Source of the DNA: Panulirus ornatus
Lineage: Eukaryota > Arthropoda > Malacostraca > Decapoda > Palinuridae
Direction: 5' to 3'
Assembly: GCF_036320965.1 (NCBI RefSeq)
Contig: NC_092249.1
Location: 2,281,614 to 2,345,613, forward strand
Length of the DNA stretch: 64,000 bases
Shown: piece after piece, positions 21,828 to 34,524 of the stretch
Position numbering within the stretch: position 1 is the first letter of the stretch
Layout: each line of letters begins with the position of its first letter
Notes under the pieces: generated by a model
Seen by the model: the letters and a program-made list of their open reading frames with translations, nothing else
What the model was told of the DNA's origin: nothing
Databases searched by the model: none
Translations under genes and position numbers: made by a program

Positions 21828-21828
21828 A
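21727..21828. repeat. (GT)n and (GA)n microsatellites
   Basis: GT at 21727-21750, GA at 21752-21828. Confidence 0.97.
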
Positions 21829-22111
21829 TGATGATGATGTTAGGTGGGGGGTAAAATGGTCATATCCAAAGCCCTCAAGGTCGTGACGTGACCTAGCATG
21901 AGAAAGATACGTGTCTTCGTGTGCAATTCGAACGTCATGAAGAGAAAGCAATTTTCCACAAGCATGTGCAGGCTGAGCCATGAATCACCACCACGTGTCG
22001 TGCATGCAACTGCAACATGCAGTAAATACAGTATATTGTAGGAGATCTACAGACAATAACACGTACAGCTCGGGCAATAACTTGAGAAGTGTATATAGCA
22101 AACGCCTTTTA
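21829..22111. other. Unique spacer
   Basis: No gene recognised. Confidence 0.5.
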
Positions 22112-22500
22112 AGCATGACTGCACGACCCTTTTGAGCACGACGGTACGACCCTTTTGAGCACGACGGTACGACCCTTTTGAGCACGACGGTACGACCCTT
22201 TTGAGCACGACAGTACGACCCTTTTGAGCACGACAGTACGACCCTTTTGAGCACGACAGTACGACCTTTTGAGCACGACGGTACGACCATTTTGAGCAAG
22301 ACGATACGACCCTTTGAGCACGACGGTACGACCCCTTGAGCATGACCCTTAACCACGACGTTACGACTGTAGAGCACGACCCTTAGGTATAACAACCTGT
22401 CTTTTGATCTACTTAAGGCCGAGGTCGAAGCCCAAGACAAAGGGCAGCACTAAGTCTCGAATCATGAGTCGAACCGTATCGTTAAGGTCGAAGTGTTCAC
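22112..22500. repeat. 21-bp foldback-type element, locus G
   Basis: About 11 forward units (GAGCACGACGGTACGACCCT) at 22112-22345 with little divergence, then a decayed spacer (TCTTTTGATCTACTTAAGGC, AGGTCGAAG) and a weak reverse unit at about 22471-22493 (GTCGAACCGTATCGTTAAGG). The KGRTVVLKR and SCSKGSYRRAQ frames are repeat products. Confidence 0.85.
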
Positions 22501-24009
22501 CAGCAGGATTCTGAACACGGTGGTAAACCCGCCAAAACTACTGAAGTCAATGTCATAAATGTTCGTACAGCCCCACCACTTCTCTCCCACCCTGACCGGT
22601 AGTCTGTGAGCATTCGGTTCACCGCACACAACACACACACACACACACATTCCCTGCCCAGCGTCGCTCCCGAGCGATCCGGCTCAAATTAACTTCCCAT
22701 ACTTAATTCACTTTCCCTAAAGCCGAGTAACCAGGATCCCGTAACAGGGGCGTCGCCCCACCTTCACACGGGCATCATAATGACAACCAACCGTCAACAT
22801 ACCATTAATCATCGGCTCCTATCGACTGATTAAGACTGCCTCACACCTCAGCACTATGAAAGCCCAGAGAGTCATTATCATCCCTGGGTCACTCACACGT
22901 CTTCTGGTGTACAAGACGAACAAACTAGCTTTGGATACACACAGATGACATACTGAGCCAAGAGATAAACAAAACATATTCAAGGAAATGTAGGAGGGTA
23001 CGAAATAGCAGTCGAAGACTCAGCTGGATGCTGCAAAAAGAGATGGCGCCACAGACAAGGAGCCAAAGCAATGATTAATGTCAATGCTAAAAAATAAAAA
23101 AGACGAAAGACTAAAGGGTTTGAGACGAGGGCATACAAAGATGCCAAAGATAAGGACGTACACGAATGCTAAAGACGTCGACATGACGACCCATGGCTGT
23201 ATCCTTGACGTTGGCTTGTGTGAGTATCCTTCACGCTTTGTCTCCGGAAAAACATCCTTCCTGCCAGGCTTACGAAGCGTCCTTCAGGGTATCCTCTGGA
23301 CGTATCCTTGACATGATTCTCCCAGGAGTAATGTCCAGCAGGAGGACCGACGCAAGCTATGTTCTGCCAGTCCACACACACGCCGTCAAACACAAGGTCT
23401 ACTACACTTCAGTCAACTATCTCGTGCGTCCGAGAATGTCCTTAAGGACGGGAAGACACGAAGGGAAATATGTAAAAAAGGAGAACGATGACGACTACGT
23501 CTTAAGGAGTCCTTGAAGACGACCTGGCAATATGTCTTACGTTCCTCTCGCAATTTTACGAATTACGGACTGAATTCAACCCACACGGACGGACTTATCG
23601 TCCAGATTTCGATATCAAATTGCTTTTTTCTTTTAATCCTCGTGCCACAGCAAGCACCGGCCGCATTTGCAACACATCACACCTAGCCAGAACTATCCTT
23701 AAATTCATTTCCCCACCAACCACCACAGTTCCCATTTTCCCCTCGCGTTCAAGAAATTCCGTGACGTTAAAAACAGCCTTGCCTGTACCTAAGATCCTCC
23801 ACGACCCCCTGCCTCTGACACTTGTTAAATTAACTTATGGAAATACCTGCACACGTATGCAATTTCCCCTCACGTAATCACAGTTTCCGTCCGTTTCAAA
23901 GGAGAGGTATTTTCGTGGTAATATGTAAATACAGAGAACGACTCTCTCCCCACTTGGCTGAGGTGTACGAAGTATACAGCGTCTACTACTACGACTACTA
24001 CAAGGGGTG
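22501..24009. other. About 1.5 kb without recognised gene
   Basis: A faint repeat of GTATCCTT(G/C)ACG phrases spans about 23198-23312. A short CA tract lies at 22629-22651. Overlapping open frames on both strands lack domains. Confidence 0.5.
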
Positions 24010-24080
24010 ACCTGGTAACTACAGGTATGTTTCACGATGGCATGACCTCCGACCTGACCATCAAAGGTCATTCAAAAGGC
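24010..24080 (+). repeat. Decayed spacer module of the 21-bp family, locus H
   Basis: TTTCACGATGGCATGACCTC then CGACCTGACCATCAAAGGTC at about 24050-24070, matching the forward unit plus spacer order of the other loci. Confidence 0.5.
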
Positions 24081-24241
24081 ATGGGAAATGACACGAGGAG
24101 AAATGCGATAGCTAAAGCTCAATTTACCACTCGCAAAAATGACCTACGCTCCTACGAAAGCTGGTCACTACGTAGTGACGAACAGCAGCAAGCAGTTCTT
24201 CGTTCTATTGGGGAAATAACAACGTAAGGTGAAGAACCATA

Positions 24242-24470
24242 CCATCCGCTCCACACTGCCTAACTCCACCACACCCTCCGCTCCACCTTGCCTAACTCCA
24301 CCACACCCTCCGCTCCACCTTGCCTAACTCCACCACACCCTCCGCTCCACCTTGCCTAACTCCACCACACCCTCCGCTCCACCTTGCCTAACTCCACCAC
24401 ACCCTCCGCCCCACCTTGCCTAACTCCACCACACCCTCCGCTCCACCTAGCCTAACTCCACCACATCACC
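24242..24470 (+). repeat. 32-bp minisatellite, ~7 copies
   Basis: The unit contains TAACTCCACCACACCCTCCG and CTCCACCTTGCC. Copies are nearly identical. Confidence 0.97.
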
Positions 24471-24987
24471 AGCCAGCCACACATTTAAGCCCTGCAGATC
24501 TAGTGCATAAGCTCCTTACACATATATAAATAAACGTGAATATTACGACCATTTACAATTTCGATCAATCTATCAGTTCATAATTTCAAAAGGATTTAAG
24601 TTACCTCAAATACATATAGGCACTATCACTTCTCAATCATCATAATTCTACAGAGTTTCAAACTTATATCTAACAGCCACTGAGAATATCATACCTCAAA
24701 TGTAAAATAACAACAGCGAGAGGAATACTTCATTTTCTAAGCCATCTTCTTCACGTGGGGAAACGCACGCCAAACAGACATTTCCAGAGGGGGGCCAAAT
24801 TCAAACTTTCCCAGCATAAAATCAGCTTAATCGAAACTTTACAATTCAAGATACGTTTGTACATACGCGTCTTCATCAACGAGACAGCATTACCACATCC
24901 CTGATGATGCATTTCACTCTCCAACCAAATTAGTAAACCATTAAGCATCATTATTTGGACAACATCCATTATCATGATTAATCTCCA

Positions 24988-24988
<1 letters not shown>
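24471..24988. other. Unique AT-rich spacer
   Basis: No gene recognised. Confidence 0.5.
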
Positions 24989-25045
<57 letters not shown>

Positions 25046-25075
25046 CACTTGCTTTAACTTCCCCCCCCCCCCCCC
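24989..25075. repeat. (CT)n tract followed by poly-C
   Basis: CT at 24989-25043 and a run of about 15 C near 25061-25075. Confidence 0.96.
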
Positions 25076-25201
25076 AGTTACTAATTCCTCCTCCTCCTTG
25101 TTTATCTTTATATGGTGGCTCAGACGGTAACTGAATGCCCTAAGCAACGCCATCTCATTTACTCTATACAGATAAACATAAATATACAGATAGATAGAGT
25201 T

Positions 25202-25312
25202 ACCTTAGCATAAGCCAGGTATCCATTTTATCAACCAATCGCCCTAGGCAGGATGAACAGCTGGGTTGACTGTGGACCGACTCCCGAGACCAGGACTTGA
25301 ACCCCGTTACTA
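25202..25312 (-). mobile_element. tRNA-derived SINE-like element, copy 2
   Basis: Reverse complement of copy 1. On the minus strand GGTTCAAGTCC (25293-25303, B-box consensus), then GGTCCACAGTCAACCCAGCT, GTTCATCC, GATAAAATGGATACCTGGCT. It ends near a GATA/TA-rich stretch (25,170-25,198). Confidence 0.8.
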
Positions 25313-26069
25313 TAAAATCTTTCCTTCCATTATTTATGGCGATCCTCACTTGCCCTAGTTATGGCAACCCTAGCCTTCCTTGATAGGGCAATCTTGACTA
25401 CCCCATAAGATTGTATTCCCCCTATAAAAACAAAATCATAACTCGAAGATAAAATCCCCCTTAACAGGAGGAGACATCACCTAACCCCCCTTCGAGAACC
25501 ACACAACAACCCCTCCCCCTAAACTCCATCCACAACCACAACACCTATTCTACAACCACTACAGAGAGGTGTACAAGACACCCTAGCCTACACCCTGGAG
25601 GTGTGGAGGTAGCCTGCGTGTGTGGAACACCTACAACATACGTACAACTCGCCCCGACCCTTGAGAAATCGTCTCGTGTTCTCTGATCCCACAGTAAAGT
25701 GGAGACGTGACGCGACTTGACCCAAGACGAGGACAAGGGGATGGTGGCGTCTGAAATATATCGAGGCCACGAGGACACAAGATCTTCCCATCTTTAAGAA
25801 CGTTTCTTCACAATTTACCCCATGGATTGGCCAGACGTATCCCAGAGACATGTCCCATTATGACACCATTTGACGACTGTTCCACTTGGATACTACTATG
25901 ATCAATCAGTCTGTTTACTTGTGCGTTCAGACCAGGACAGAGGCGCGTGTGAAATCCTCACAATGATATAATATTCGAACTGTCTATTCCTTTCGGGGGT
26001 CTCTTGAAGATCCGTCTATTCCCGTCTATTCTTCTACAGCCTGCGACCTGTCCATCTGTTTACAAACAG
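25313..26069. other. Unique spacer
   Basis: Overlapping frames on the minus strand (about 25545-25851) have no recognisable domain. Confidence 0.5.
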
Positions 26070-26222
26070 ATCCTTAAGGGTCAGCTCAAATGGCCTGGCC
26101 AACACGCCAGAAGCCTCGTAACTTCGCACTCAAGGATCGTCCCTTCGTGTTCAAGGGTCATAACGTCGTACTCGAAGGTCGTCAAGTCATCCTCAAAGGT
26201 CTCAACTGTCGTGCTCAAGTGG
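26070..26222 (-). repeat. Right half of a 21-bp foldback-type element, locus I
   Basis: Spacer-like TTAAGGGTCAGCTCAAATGG CCTGGCC is followed on the right by four reverse units (TCAAGGATCGTCCCTTCGTG, TCAAGGGTCATAACGTCGTA, and so on). No left arm. Confidence 0.7.
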
Positions 26223-26781
26223 TAGAAAGAAATACCACTCATAAATATCTACACCAGCTTCAAATTCTACACCTTTCGTTATCATCTACACCACAAGAGG
26301 TACACAATAAGTCTTACAAAGGCAAGAATAACACCAGTGTCCACCTCCTTACACACACAAATAACCACTGAAAAACAAGCGTCAAGGGGAAGGCTCCGAC
26401 CACCTAACACTGCCACCATTCTTCCACTTGTAAACCACTGGTAACCACATTAAGGTACATCTCCCAACAACCACTAACGAGGTCACGTGGACCCCCCCGA
26501 ACTATCCTCTGTCTTTGCCACTGGGGGGGGAGGGAAAAAAAGACCCCCCTTAGGCAGAGACCATCCAGCAAAGCTGACCATGTCAACCCAGGCTGGGGTA
26601 AAGCTACCCACGAAGCTGAATGACTGAGTACTGTCTCTGATATGGCGTGAAACACCGAACACAGGAACACGGCCGGGAAAGAATCGTGAAATAAGACGCG
26701 TAACACCACGAAGGATTCGTGAATGAACGAAGGGCAAGGCGACGATAAAACAACGAAACTACGAACTGCCGCTTCGGGATG

Positions 26782-26782
<1 letters not shown>

Positions 26783-26825
<43 letters not shown>

Positions 26826-26958
26826 ACCATCTCAATTCACACGATTTCACCTAAATCTGGGAGACAAGACCAGATAACTATGCAAGACGGACCATTAATC
26901 ACTGCAGATCACAACCCGTGATAACAACCTCTACAACTGCTAGGATTGCTAGTATACA

Positions 26959-27002
<44 letters not shown>
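26783..27002. repeat. Two (CA)n microsatellites
   Basis: 26783-26823 and 26962-27002, separated by unique sequence. Confidence 0.96.
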
Positions 27003-27005
<3 letters not shown>

Positions 27006-27677
27006 ACCAACGGCAGTTAAAGGCCAAAAAGGAAAGCCTCAGACACGGTAGATTATAAGGGAAATTTCTTAATGCCTCCAACAAGCGCAACTACCCATTT
27101 GACCGACATACGACCTCAAGTCGTTATCAAAGCACCCGTAACCCCATACCCGACCACACCACCTGCCTTCCTCCCACAAAACTTCTTAAAAGCGAACATG
27201 GAATAGACGGACGCTATGCCAACGGACGAACCACCCACACCAAAACACCCCGTTTTCTGAACCAGGTCTCTCCTCCGCCAGACAGATAGGGTGTGTAGCA
27301 GTTCTCAGGGAAAATGTACGCGTCGCCACCTCCAGCACGAAATGAATCGTGAACTGAGAGATGCCACTGTGGAGCCTAGAAACCATTCCCTTCCTCCCCT
27401 CCTCCCTCTCCCACACACACACATTCCTCCTTCTACATAGGACGATCAATATTCCACCCTTCCTCTCCCTCCCACACACCACACCAACAACCCCCCTGCT
27501 CCCCCTGCCAACCCCCTCTTTAAATAAGACTCTGGCGCGATATGGACAACCACTGTTCCACAACACTTATAATCAATGGAAGGGAAAAAGCTAATGTGTT
27601 AAACTCCCTTCCATATCCTCCTCCCTCTCACCCTCACCTCCCCCATCCCCTCCTGGCTCTATCTTCTCCCCAAATTG
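27003..27677. other. Unique, partly C-rich spacer
   Basis: No gene recognised. Confidence 0.5.
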
Positions 27678-27750
27678 GGTTTCTCTCCCCTCCAATACCT
27701 CGGGTTTCTCTCCCCTCCAATACCTCGGGTTTCCCTCCCCTCCATACCTC
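27678..27750 (+). repeat. ~25-bp minisatellite, 3 copies
   Basis: GGGTTTCTCTCCCCTCCAAT ACCTC repeats three times, the last with changes. Confidence 0.9.
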
Positions 27751-27863
27751 TATTCTCATCTCCCTCCCTCATTCCTTCTCCACCACTGGGGAGATGCCTC
27801 AAGCTATCTTATTCCCAAGGCTGGACAGATCATCCCCCCCCCCCCCGGCCGACGCTCAATAAT

Positions 27864-27865
<2 letters not shown>

Positions 27866-27914
<49 letters not shown>
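27866..27914. repeat. (CA)n microsatellite
   Basis: Pure CA tract. Confidence 0.97.
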
Positions 27915-27916
<2 letters not shown>

Positions 27917-28004
27917 TGGGAGCCCCAGGAGTGTAATATCCCTTTCCCCTACAGCATATATACGTAAATACAAACTGGTCAATATACATACCTGGCTTAA
28001 GCTG

Positions 28005-28005
<1 letters not shown>
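27915..28005 (-). repeat. Possible diverged third copy of the microsatellite-flanked unit
   Basis: GGGAGCCCCAGGAGTGTAAT and TCCCTTTCCCCTACAGCATA resemble the reverse complement of 48,950-48,990 (GGAGCAACAGGAGTGCAAAA, CTCTCTCCCCATAACATG). It is flanked by (CA)n and (GT)n. Confidence 0.45.

Positions 28006-28065
<60 letters not shown>
28006..28065. repeat. (GT)n microsatellite
   Basis: Pure GT tract. Confidence 0.97.
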
Positions 28066-28067
<2 letters not shown>

Positions 28068-28288
28068 GAGACGAGGCCACAAGAGTGTTTAGACTCTCCC
28101 CCTGTTAACATACAAGTGGTAACCATGTAGTCATCACAACCAGGACGCTAACAAGGCGTACAGACGCCCAGGGAGTGTGCTCCGGAGATGATAATGTAAT
28201 GTCCTGGTACAGTGTACTACAGGGAAAAAGAGAGGCCATTTGTATGAAACTGGAATACAAACATAAGGTTAGAGTATGGGAAGACGTC

Positions 28289-28546
28289 TTCAGTACATTT
28301 AAGGTGTTCAGTACACAGTAATCACTTCAGTACATTTAAGGTGTTCAGTACACAGTAATCACTTCAGTACATGTAAGGTGTTCAGTACACAGTAATCACT
28401 TCAGTACATGTAAGGTGTTCAGTACACAGTAATCACTTCAGTACATGTAAGGTGTTCAGTACACTGTAATCACTTCAGTACATGTAAGGTGTTCAGTACA
28501 CAGTAATCACATCAGTACACGTAAGGTGTTCAGTACACAGTAATCA
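28289..28546 (+). repeat. 37-bp minisatellite, 7 copies
   Basis: TTCAGTACAT(T/G)TAAGGTGTT followed by CAGTACACAGTAATCAC, head-to-tail with one to three substitutions per copy. CAGTACA(T/C) occurs twice per unit, hinting at an ancestral ~19-bp duplication. Confidence 0.97.
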
Positions 28547-29290
28547 AACTATCATACGAAGGTAAACTGTGATTAATTCATAACAACCTGGTAATTGATC
28601 ATGCAGATGATCAACGAGAATGGTCATCATACCAAGACACGTATGATATCATATCATCAACAGGAGGACAACATACTCCATAGGATAAGAACTTGAATAG
28701 AAGATGGGATGAGAAATGTGGGTGTGTTTGGCAGTAGAGCCCTTTTTCCCGTTTTCTTTCACACTTGTCTGCACTTTCCCACTTCACCAACGTAGCGCCA
28801 GGGACAGATGAAACTACGACCTCATTTGCCCACATCCACTCTTTTAACTGTCACGTATAAATGACCCGAAACCACACCCAACCATCCATAGCCAAACCAC
28901 ACACACACACACTAATTCATTAGTTCCCCTGACCCCTTCACATTATATGCCCGGTTCGAACCCTTCACAGCATAATGGATAAAAATTACTCCCATATCAT
29001 CCATAACCAGAAATAATGCTTTGTAAAATACAACAAAGTAGTTATGGCTCAATATATCGAGAGTAATTAATCATTCAATATGTATGAGAGATGAATACAA
29101 GATCAAAATAAAAAAAAATGTAAGTATATACACATCACAATATATTTCTATACCAAATATATAAGTTCTATTCTAGCCTATAATGTAGGTGAACCCACAG
29201 AATGAAAGAGAGAGAAAAAATATTGACCTCATATGCAAATAACTGTAAATTGGGATCTATTTTTTACAGAATGCGTAAACGGTCGAAAAA
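28547..29290. other. Unique spacer
   Basis: No gene recognised. Confidence 0.5.

Positions 29291-29343
<53 letters not shown>
29291..29343. repeat. (TA)n microsatellite
   Basis: TA tract. Confidence 0.97.
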
Positions 29344-29345
<2 letters not shown>

Positions 29346-29657
29346 CTTAGATACACTGCCTCTGGTCGTATTTACGTGTTGCCAGCTTCAATTTCCTTCT
29401 CTCGCTGCCTGCTGGTGTTTCTGGCCTTCACATTATAAATGGTCGCTTCCCAAACCCCCCTGACTAGCCACAGCCCTAAGGGCCCGCTTCCCTATCAAGC
29501 CCTGAGAGAAATAAGACCCATCTTAAACCCCTGATTCTCCCTCTATTTCCCCTCTAAACCCTAGGGGGGGCGTGGCGTCCCCTCACTGCTGTATATATAC
29601 ATATAAAGGGTCTGTTATCTTCTTTCCTTTTTTTTTTATCTTTCGATACTGCTACAG

Positions 29658-29829
29658 CTTAACTACCTCTAGCAGGTCACACGAGGTCGTCAAGTGATTC
29701 CTGGGTCACCGGTCGTAACAACTACCTTAACCAGGTCACGGGAGGTCACCGAGTGATTCCTGGGGTCACAGGTCGCTCCAGTTCACCTAAAACCAGGTCA
29801 CAGCGAGTCACTGGCTAATTCCTGGGTCA
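29658..29829 (+). repeat. ~60-bp repeat, 3 diverged copies
   Basis: CAGGTCAC anchors at 29673, 29732 and 29793, each followed by GAGGTC(G/A)(C/T)...GTGATTCCTGGGTCAC and a CGTAACAACTACCTTAACC-type segment. Confidence 0.85.
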
Positions 29830-29863
29830 CATGAAGCAACCGTGGCCAGCCATCCCTCACTCA

Positions 29864-29875
<12 letters not shown>

Positions 29876-29931
<56 letters not shown>
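29876..29931. repeat. (CT)n microsatellite
   Basis: Pure CT tract. Confidence 0.98.
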
Positions 29932-29934
<3 letters not shown>

Positions 29935-30889
29935 TCAATCAATGTGGATTCACCGTCAGAGACGAGACCCAAATGTACAAAGCCCCTGGGAGCAGCCACT
30001 CCTCTTAATTTACCCTCTTATTTGACAGTTTACGTGGAGGAGGGGGTGGTGGAGGGGTCAGTCAGGGGTATTGCTTTAGTGGGGGGAAGAGGGAGTCTTT
30101 CGTGTGTCTTACGAATTCTGCGACCCACGAACGCGCACGAGGTACCCAGCGGCACGAAAACCACCAACCAACCAGGAAGGCGCCACGGGTGGTTTAGCGA
30201 AGGTCGCGCAGCGAACCAGCACTTCAGTGGATGCCAAGCACCCTTCCTTGCCCTCCTCCCCCAGGTTACTGTCACTCCCCCCCTGTCGTAAACACACTTC
30301 GGGGGAGTCCCCCCTGGCATGCATTCAGTCCATTTAATAAACACATCACACATGACAACAGGTAACTCAGTTATCAATTTATCTATCACACTATCCATCC
30401 ATCCAGCCACCTTCCTCAAGCGCCCTGAGCCATGTCGTCCACCTTGTAAGAACTTTCACAACTTTCGTCTATCCAAGCCTCCCTCTCCCTCCCCCTTACT
30501 TTCCTCCCCTTCCCCTTAGATCCAGAGGGGCCCCCTTTCCCCTCCCTTTAGTCCTAAAAGCCCAATCCCCTCCTCCCTTCCCTCCCTTAATTCCCCTCCC
30601 TCCCTAAACTCATCACTGTTGTCTGACTCAACTGATGTTTACAATGGCTAAACCTCAGCACCAAATCAATGTCTCCCATGCCTTCTCCCCATCTTCCTAC
30701 CTCCCTACCTTATCTCCCTCTTTCTCTCACTCCCCACACCTGCCAGGTCACCCCAGATTCTTATCTTCTCTTATCTATACCAAACTTTTCTTCTCTAAAG
30801 AGATAGAAGAGGAGAGGAAGAGATGGAACAGGGGCAAAGGGACAGTTTGAGAACGTGGAAGAGAAGATTGAAGCCGTCCATACTAAAGC

Positions 30890-30892
<3 letters not shown>
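29932..30892. other. About 1 kb without recognised gene
   Basis: GC-rich at 30,110-30,310 with overlapping frames on both strands, then C/T-rich. No domain seen. Confidence 0.5.
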
Positions 30893-30964
<72 letters not shown>

Positions 30965-31050
30965 TAAGGAGTAATAAAGCGGGATTATGGGGGTCGAACC
31001 AGGACGACGGTAGCACGAACAAGGTGACCATCGACGCCCCCCCCCCCCCC

Positions 31051-31093
<43 letters not shown>
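30893..31093. repeat. (CT)n, poly-C and (CA)n tracts
   Basis: CT at 30893-30962, about 14 C near 31037-31050, CA to 31093. Confidence 0.97.
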
Positions 31094-31097
<4 letters not shown>

Positions 31098-31139
31098 ACA
31101 ACACCACCCTCTTACTCCAACAAATAAAACCCAGAACAA

Positions 31140-31350
31140 AGACAAAAAATAAAACAAATACAAAACAAATAAATCACCGACACAGGAGGACACAATAACG
31201 CCTCAATGCACAAATGTATATAAATATAAATAAATCACCATTATACGAGTTTATATAACAACTTCTCAATGCATAAATATACAAAACAATAAATCACAAC
31301 ATACGAGTTTATATAATAACTTTTCAATACATAAATGTGTATGAGTACCT
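31140..31350 (+). repeat. ~70-bp AT-rich repeat, 3 diverged copies
   Basis: TCAATGCA(C/T)AAAT(G/A)TA followed by AATAAATCAC and ATACGAGTTTATATAA recurs with about 65-75 bp spacing. Confidence 0.8.
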
Positions 31351-31660
31351 ATAATATACAGATACATACAATAAATCTCCAAAGATCGAATACACAGGAA
31401 CCTCCTAAAGTCTAACTGTGGTCAAATATTAATACACTACTGTATTATAAACAAGACAATAACATGACACAACCACAAGCTACATAAATTCTCCCACTTG
31501 GTGTGAAGACGTCACGTGAAACCAAAGTATCAAAAGCCTTCATATAAGCTTAATGAAAAATATATCTGGATAAATAAATGCATGATTTCACAAACACACA
31601 TGTTTAATTTACATATTCATATACCACCTACCTACTTATTCTTACAGATCACATACATTC

Positions 31661-31662
<2 letters not shown>

Positions 31663-31710
<48 letters not shown>
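31663..31710. repeat. (CA)n microsatellite
   Basis: Pure CA tract. Confidence 0.97.
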
Positions 31711-31712
<2 letters not shown>

Positions 31713-32002
31713 TGGCATATGACAGCTTTTAACCCAGGCAACGATACACACAAGCTTAAACCTTCAAAAGACAAGGACGACCAGCTTAATCCCACATCAA
31801 GAGCGAACGTCAAGATCACACCCCCGGCAAGAGCAAAGATCCAGCTTGACACCCCCCCCCCCTTCACCCCCACCCCCATCAAGACCGGAGACCAGCTTAG
31901 AGGGGGAGTTGGGGTGTATACATACAGTAGCTGAAAACCCCCAGAAAGAGTAAGGCGGGCCCGTCCAGCTCTCCAACAGAAGACAAAGTTTAATAACTCG
32001 AC

Positions 32003-32005
<3 letters not shown>

Positions 32006-32069
<64 letters not shown>
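32006..32069. repeat. (GA)n microsatellite
   Basis: Pure GA tract. Confidence 0.97.
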
Positions 32070-32071
<2 letters not shown>

Positions 32072-32190
32072 GGAGCAGCCAGGAACCCAGGCAAGTGCGA
32101 AACACTACAACGAAACGCAATCAAGTGGCAAAAAAAAAAATGAATAGCTTAAAGCCGCAGTCAGAGCGAAAGCCAGCTTTAAATCCCTCC

Positions 32191-32191
<1 letters not shown>

Positions 32192-32247
<56 letters not shown>

Positions 32248-32300
32248 TCAGCATCATCATCATCGTCATCACAGCTCTTGTGAGACTGACTCACACGATA

Positions 32301-32362
<62 letters not shown>
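32192..32362. repeat. (GA)n and (CT)n inverted pair
   Basis: GA at 32192-32244 and CT at 32304-32362 around 59 bp of unique sequence; complementary tracts. Confidence 0.97.
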
Positions 32363-32899
32363 ATCCAGACCCCTCTCATCGGAGTGTGACGGGAAAGAGA
32401 GTGAGTGTGTGAGAGTGTGTGACGCTAATGCCATACCATCACACAAACCCCCCCTCCCCCCCCCAGTCATCTCCTAAGGTAATGCCCTCAACTTGACGTC
32501 TTCCCACACAGCAGCGGTTCCTCACTTCTCCGTGTGCGCGCGCACACAATCACCAGACGTTCACATAGTTATAATAATGCTATATCATTACAACACTGGT
32601 ATACAATACTACTAATAATGTCATTATTATCAATGCCACTAGGTGCAGAGACAACGCCCTTTGCGTGGTACAAAAAAGAAAAAAAAGGAAAACAAAAAAA
32701 TCTTCCGCGTCCCAAACTTGATAATCATGAATCCATGAAGACACTCGGGATCCCATTTTCTCTGAGATTAGATTCATGAGAAAGTACGGCTGTCGTATTT
32801 AGAAGCTTAACTAAAATAAACGACTTTTATCTCCCTCCTTCACCCAAAAGCCTTAAGAACATGAGAAAATGAAAAAAAATGTACGACTTTTCCAATCTA
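32363..32899. other. Unique spacer
   Basis: No gene recognised. Confidence 0.5.
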
Positions 32900-32975
32900 T
32901 TTGTGAACACCGGGAGAGGGATTCGAACCCAGGCACTTACCTGGCGAGCCCGTATATTCAACACAGCAGCAACTT
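32900..32975 (-). mobile_element. tRNA-derived fragment with perfect B box
   Basis: On the minus strand GGCTCGCCAGGTAAGTGCCT precedes GGTTCGAATCC (32919-32929) and CTCTCCCGGTGTTC. It looks like the 3' half of a tRNA-like head of a SINE. I could not fold a full cloverleaf, so it is not called a tRNA gene. Confidence 0.5.
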
Positions 32976-33304
32976 TAAGCAGGTTAATGACACAATCTTC
33001 CAAAAGAAAATGGTAGCGAAATTCCTATCGAAGGCCGAGAGCAATTTCTGACACAGAAAGGACAGTCAACCCTTCCACGGCAACGATGGAAAACGAGAAG
33101 CGGGGGGGAAGGAAGGGGGGTGTCCAATACAGACATCACCCAGGAGAGGACTGGACGTGATGAAAGGGAGGAAATAAGAGCGAGAGCTTCACAATATAAG
33201 GCAAGGGTAACAATGGCCAGGCCATCGAAGAACGAGGCAAAACAGAAGATGGGTCCTCCCTCCCTCCCTCACACAACGACATCTAGGAACGACCTTAAAC
33301 GACA

Positions 33305-33473
33305 GTGGAGGGAGGGAGAGAGGGATGGAGGGAGGGAGGGAGGGAGTAGGGAGGGGTGGGGTGGCAGGGGATAAAGGAGGGAGGGGGGCGCTTCCTGGCG
33401 GAAGCCATGGAGGGAGGAAGGGAGTGGCCATGGGCGTGGGGTGGGTGTGTGAGGAACGAAGAGGAACCAGGCA

Positions 33474-33544
<71 letters not shown>

Positions 33545-33545
33545 T
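33305..33545. repeat. Purine-rich tract, (GGGA)n and (GA)n
   Basis: GGGAGGGA blocks at about 33307-33350, G/A-rich to 33475, then GA at 33475-33544. Confidence 0.93.
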
Positions 33546-34319
33546 GGCGGGGGACTGGTTGGGGTATGAGGGAGATAAATGAGGGAGGAGACTGTTGGAG
33601 ATACTCTACAGGAGGACGTAACATGAGGGGGTTGAGGGAGTAAAGGGATGACAGAACAGAGCAAATGAGGGAGAACATGAGGGAGTACGGAAGGAAGACG
33701 GGGGCACAGGTGAGGGAGTAGAGGATATGAGAAGCACTTAAAACGGGAGACACGATGGTTCATTTCCATGCGGTTGCCTTCTGGTGTCGTAATCTTAATT
33801 GTGGCACAAACAGCCTAGTTAAGTAGTAAGGTTGAGGAGGAATAAAGAAAACGAGAGAGGAGAAGGGAAAGCGGAAGAAGACGGAGTAAGGTAAAAAAAA
33901 GGTGGTTAGTTCACAGATAAGGGAACAAAAAAACAGGAGGCACAAATACTTTACGAAATCAATAAACTTCTGAAAGACTCCAAAATAAGATAGTGATGAA
34001 GTTGGAACTCTAAGGAAAGCCTAGGAAGAAAGAAGAAGATAAGGAAGAGGAAAGAAATAAGATAAAGGAAGATAAGGAAGAGTAGAAATAGATAAATACA
34101 ACACTAGAGAAAACCAGAGGAAGAGAAGAATCAACCAAAGAGAAACACTGACAACGGAAAACAGGTAGTTGTGTGGCATCCATAACAGAAGCACTGAATC
34201 ATCCGTAAATAAAAGTCAAGACCAACAATTGCTAACAACGACAACAAAAATATCTGCAAACAACAGTGGAAAACGGAACTCCGCGGTCACTACCTCCAAC
34301 CACATCTCAGGGTTAGCCA
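33546..34319. other. Purine-biased spacer
   Basis: A/G-rich on the plus strand through about 34,150. No gene. Confidence 0.5.

Positions 34320-34413
<94 letters not shown>
34320..34413. repeat. (CA)n-(TA)n compound microsatellite
   Basis: CA to 34343, then TA to 34413. Confidence 0.98.
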
Positions 34414-34415
<2 letters not shown>

Positions 34416-34480
34416 TTATAACATCAACAAAAGCGGATATTTGATGTATAAGACGATTGTCATATTAACTGTGGATTGTC

Positions 34481-34483
<3 letters not shown>

Positions 34484-34522
<39 letters not shown>
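34484..34522. repeat. (GT)n microsatellite
   Basis: Pure GT tract. Confidence 0.96.
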
Positions 34523-34524
<2 letters not shown>

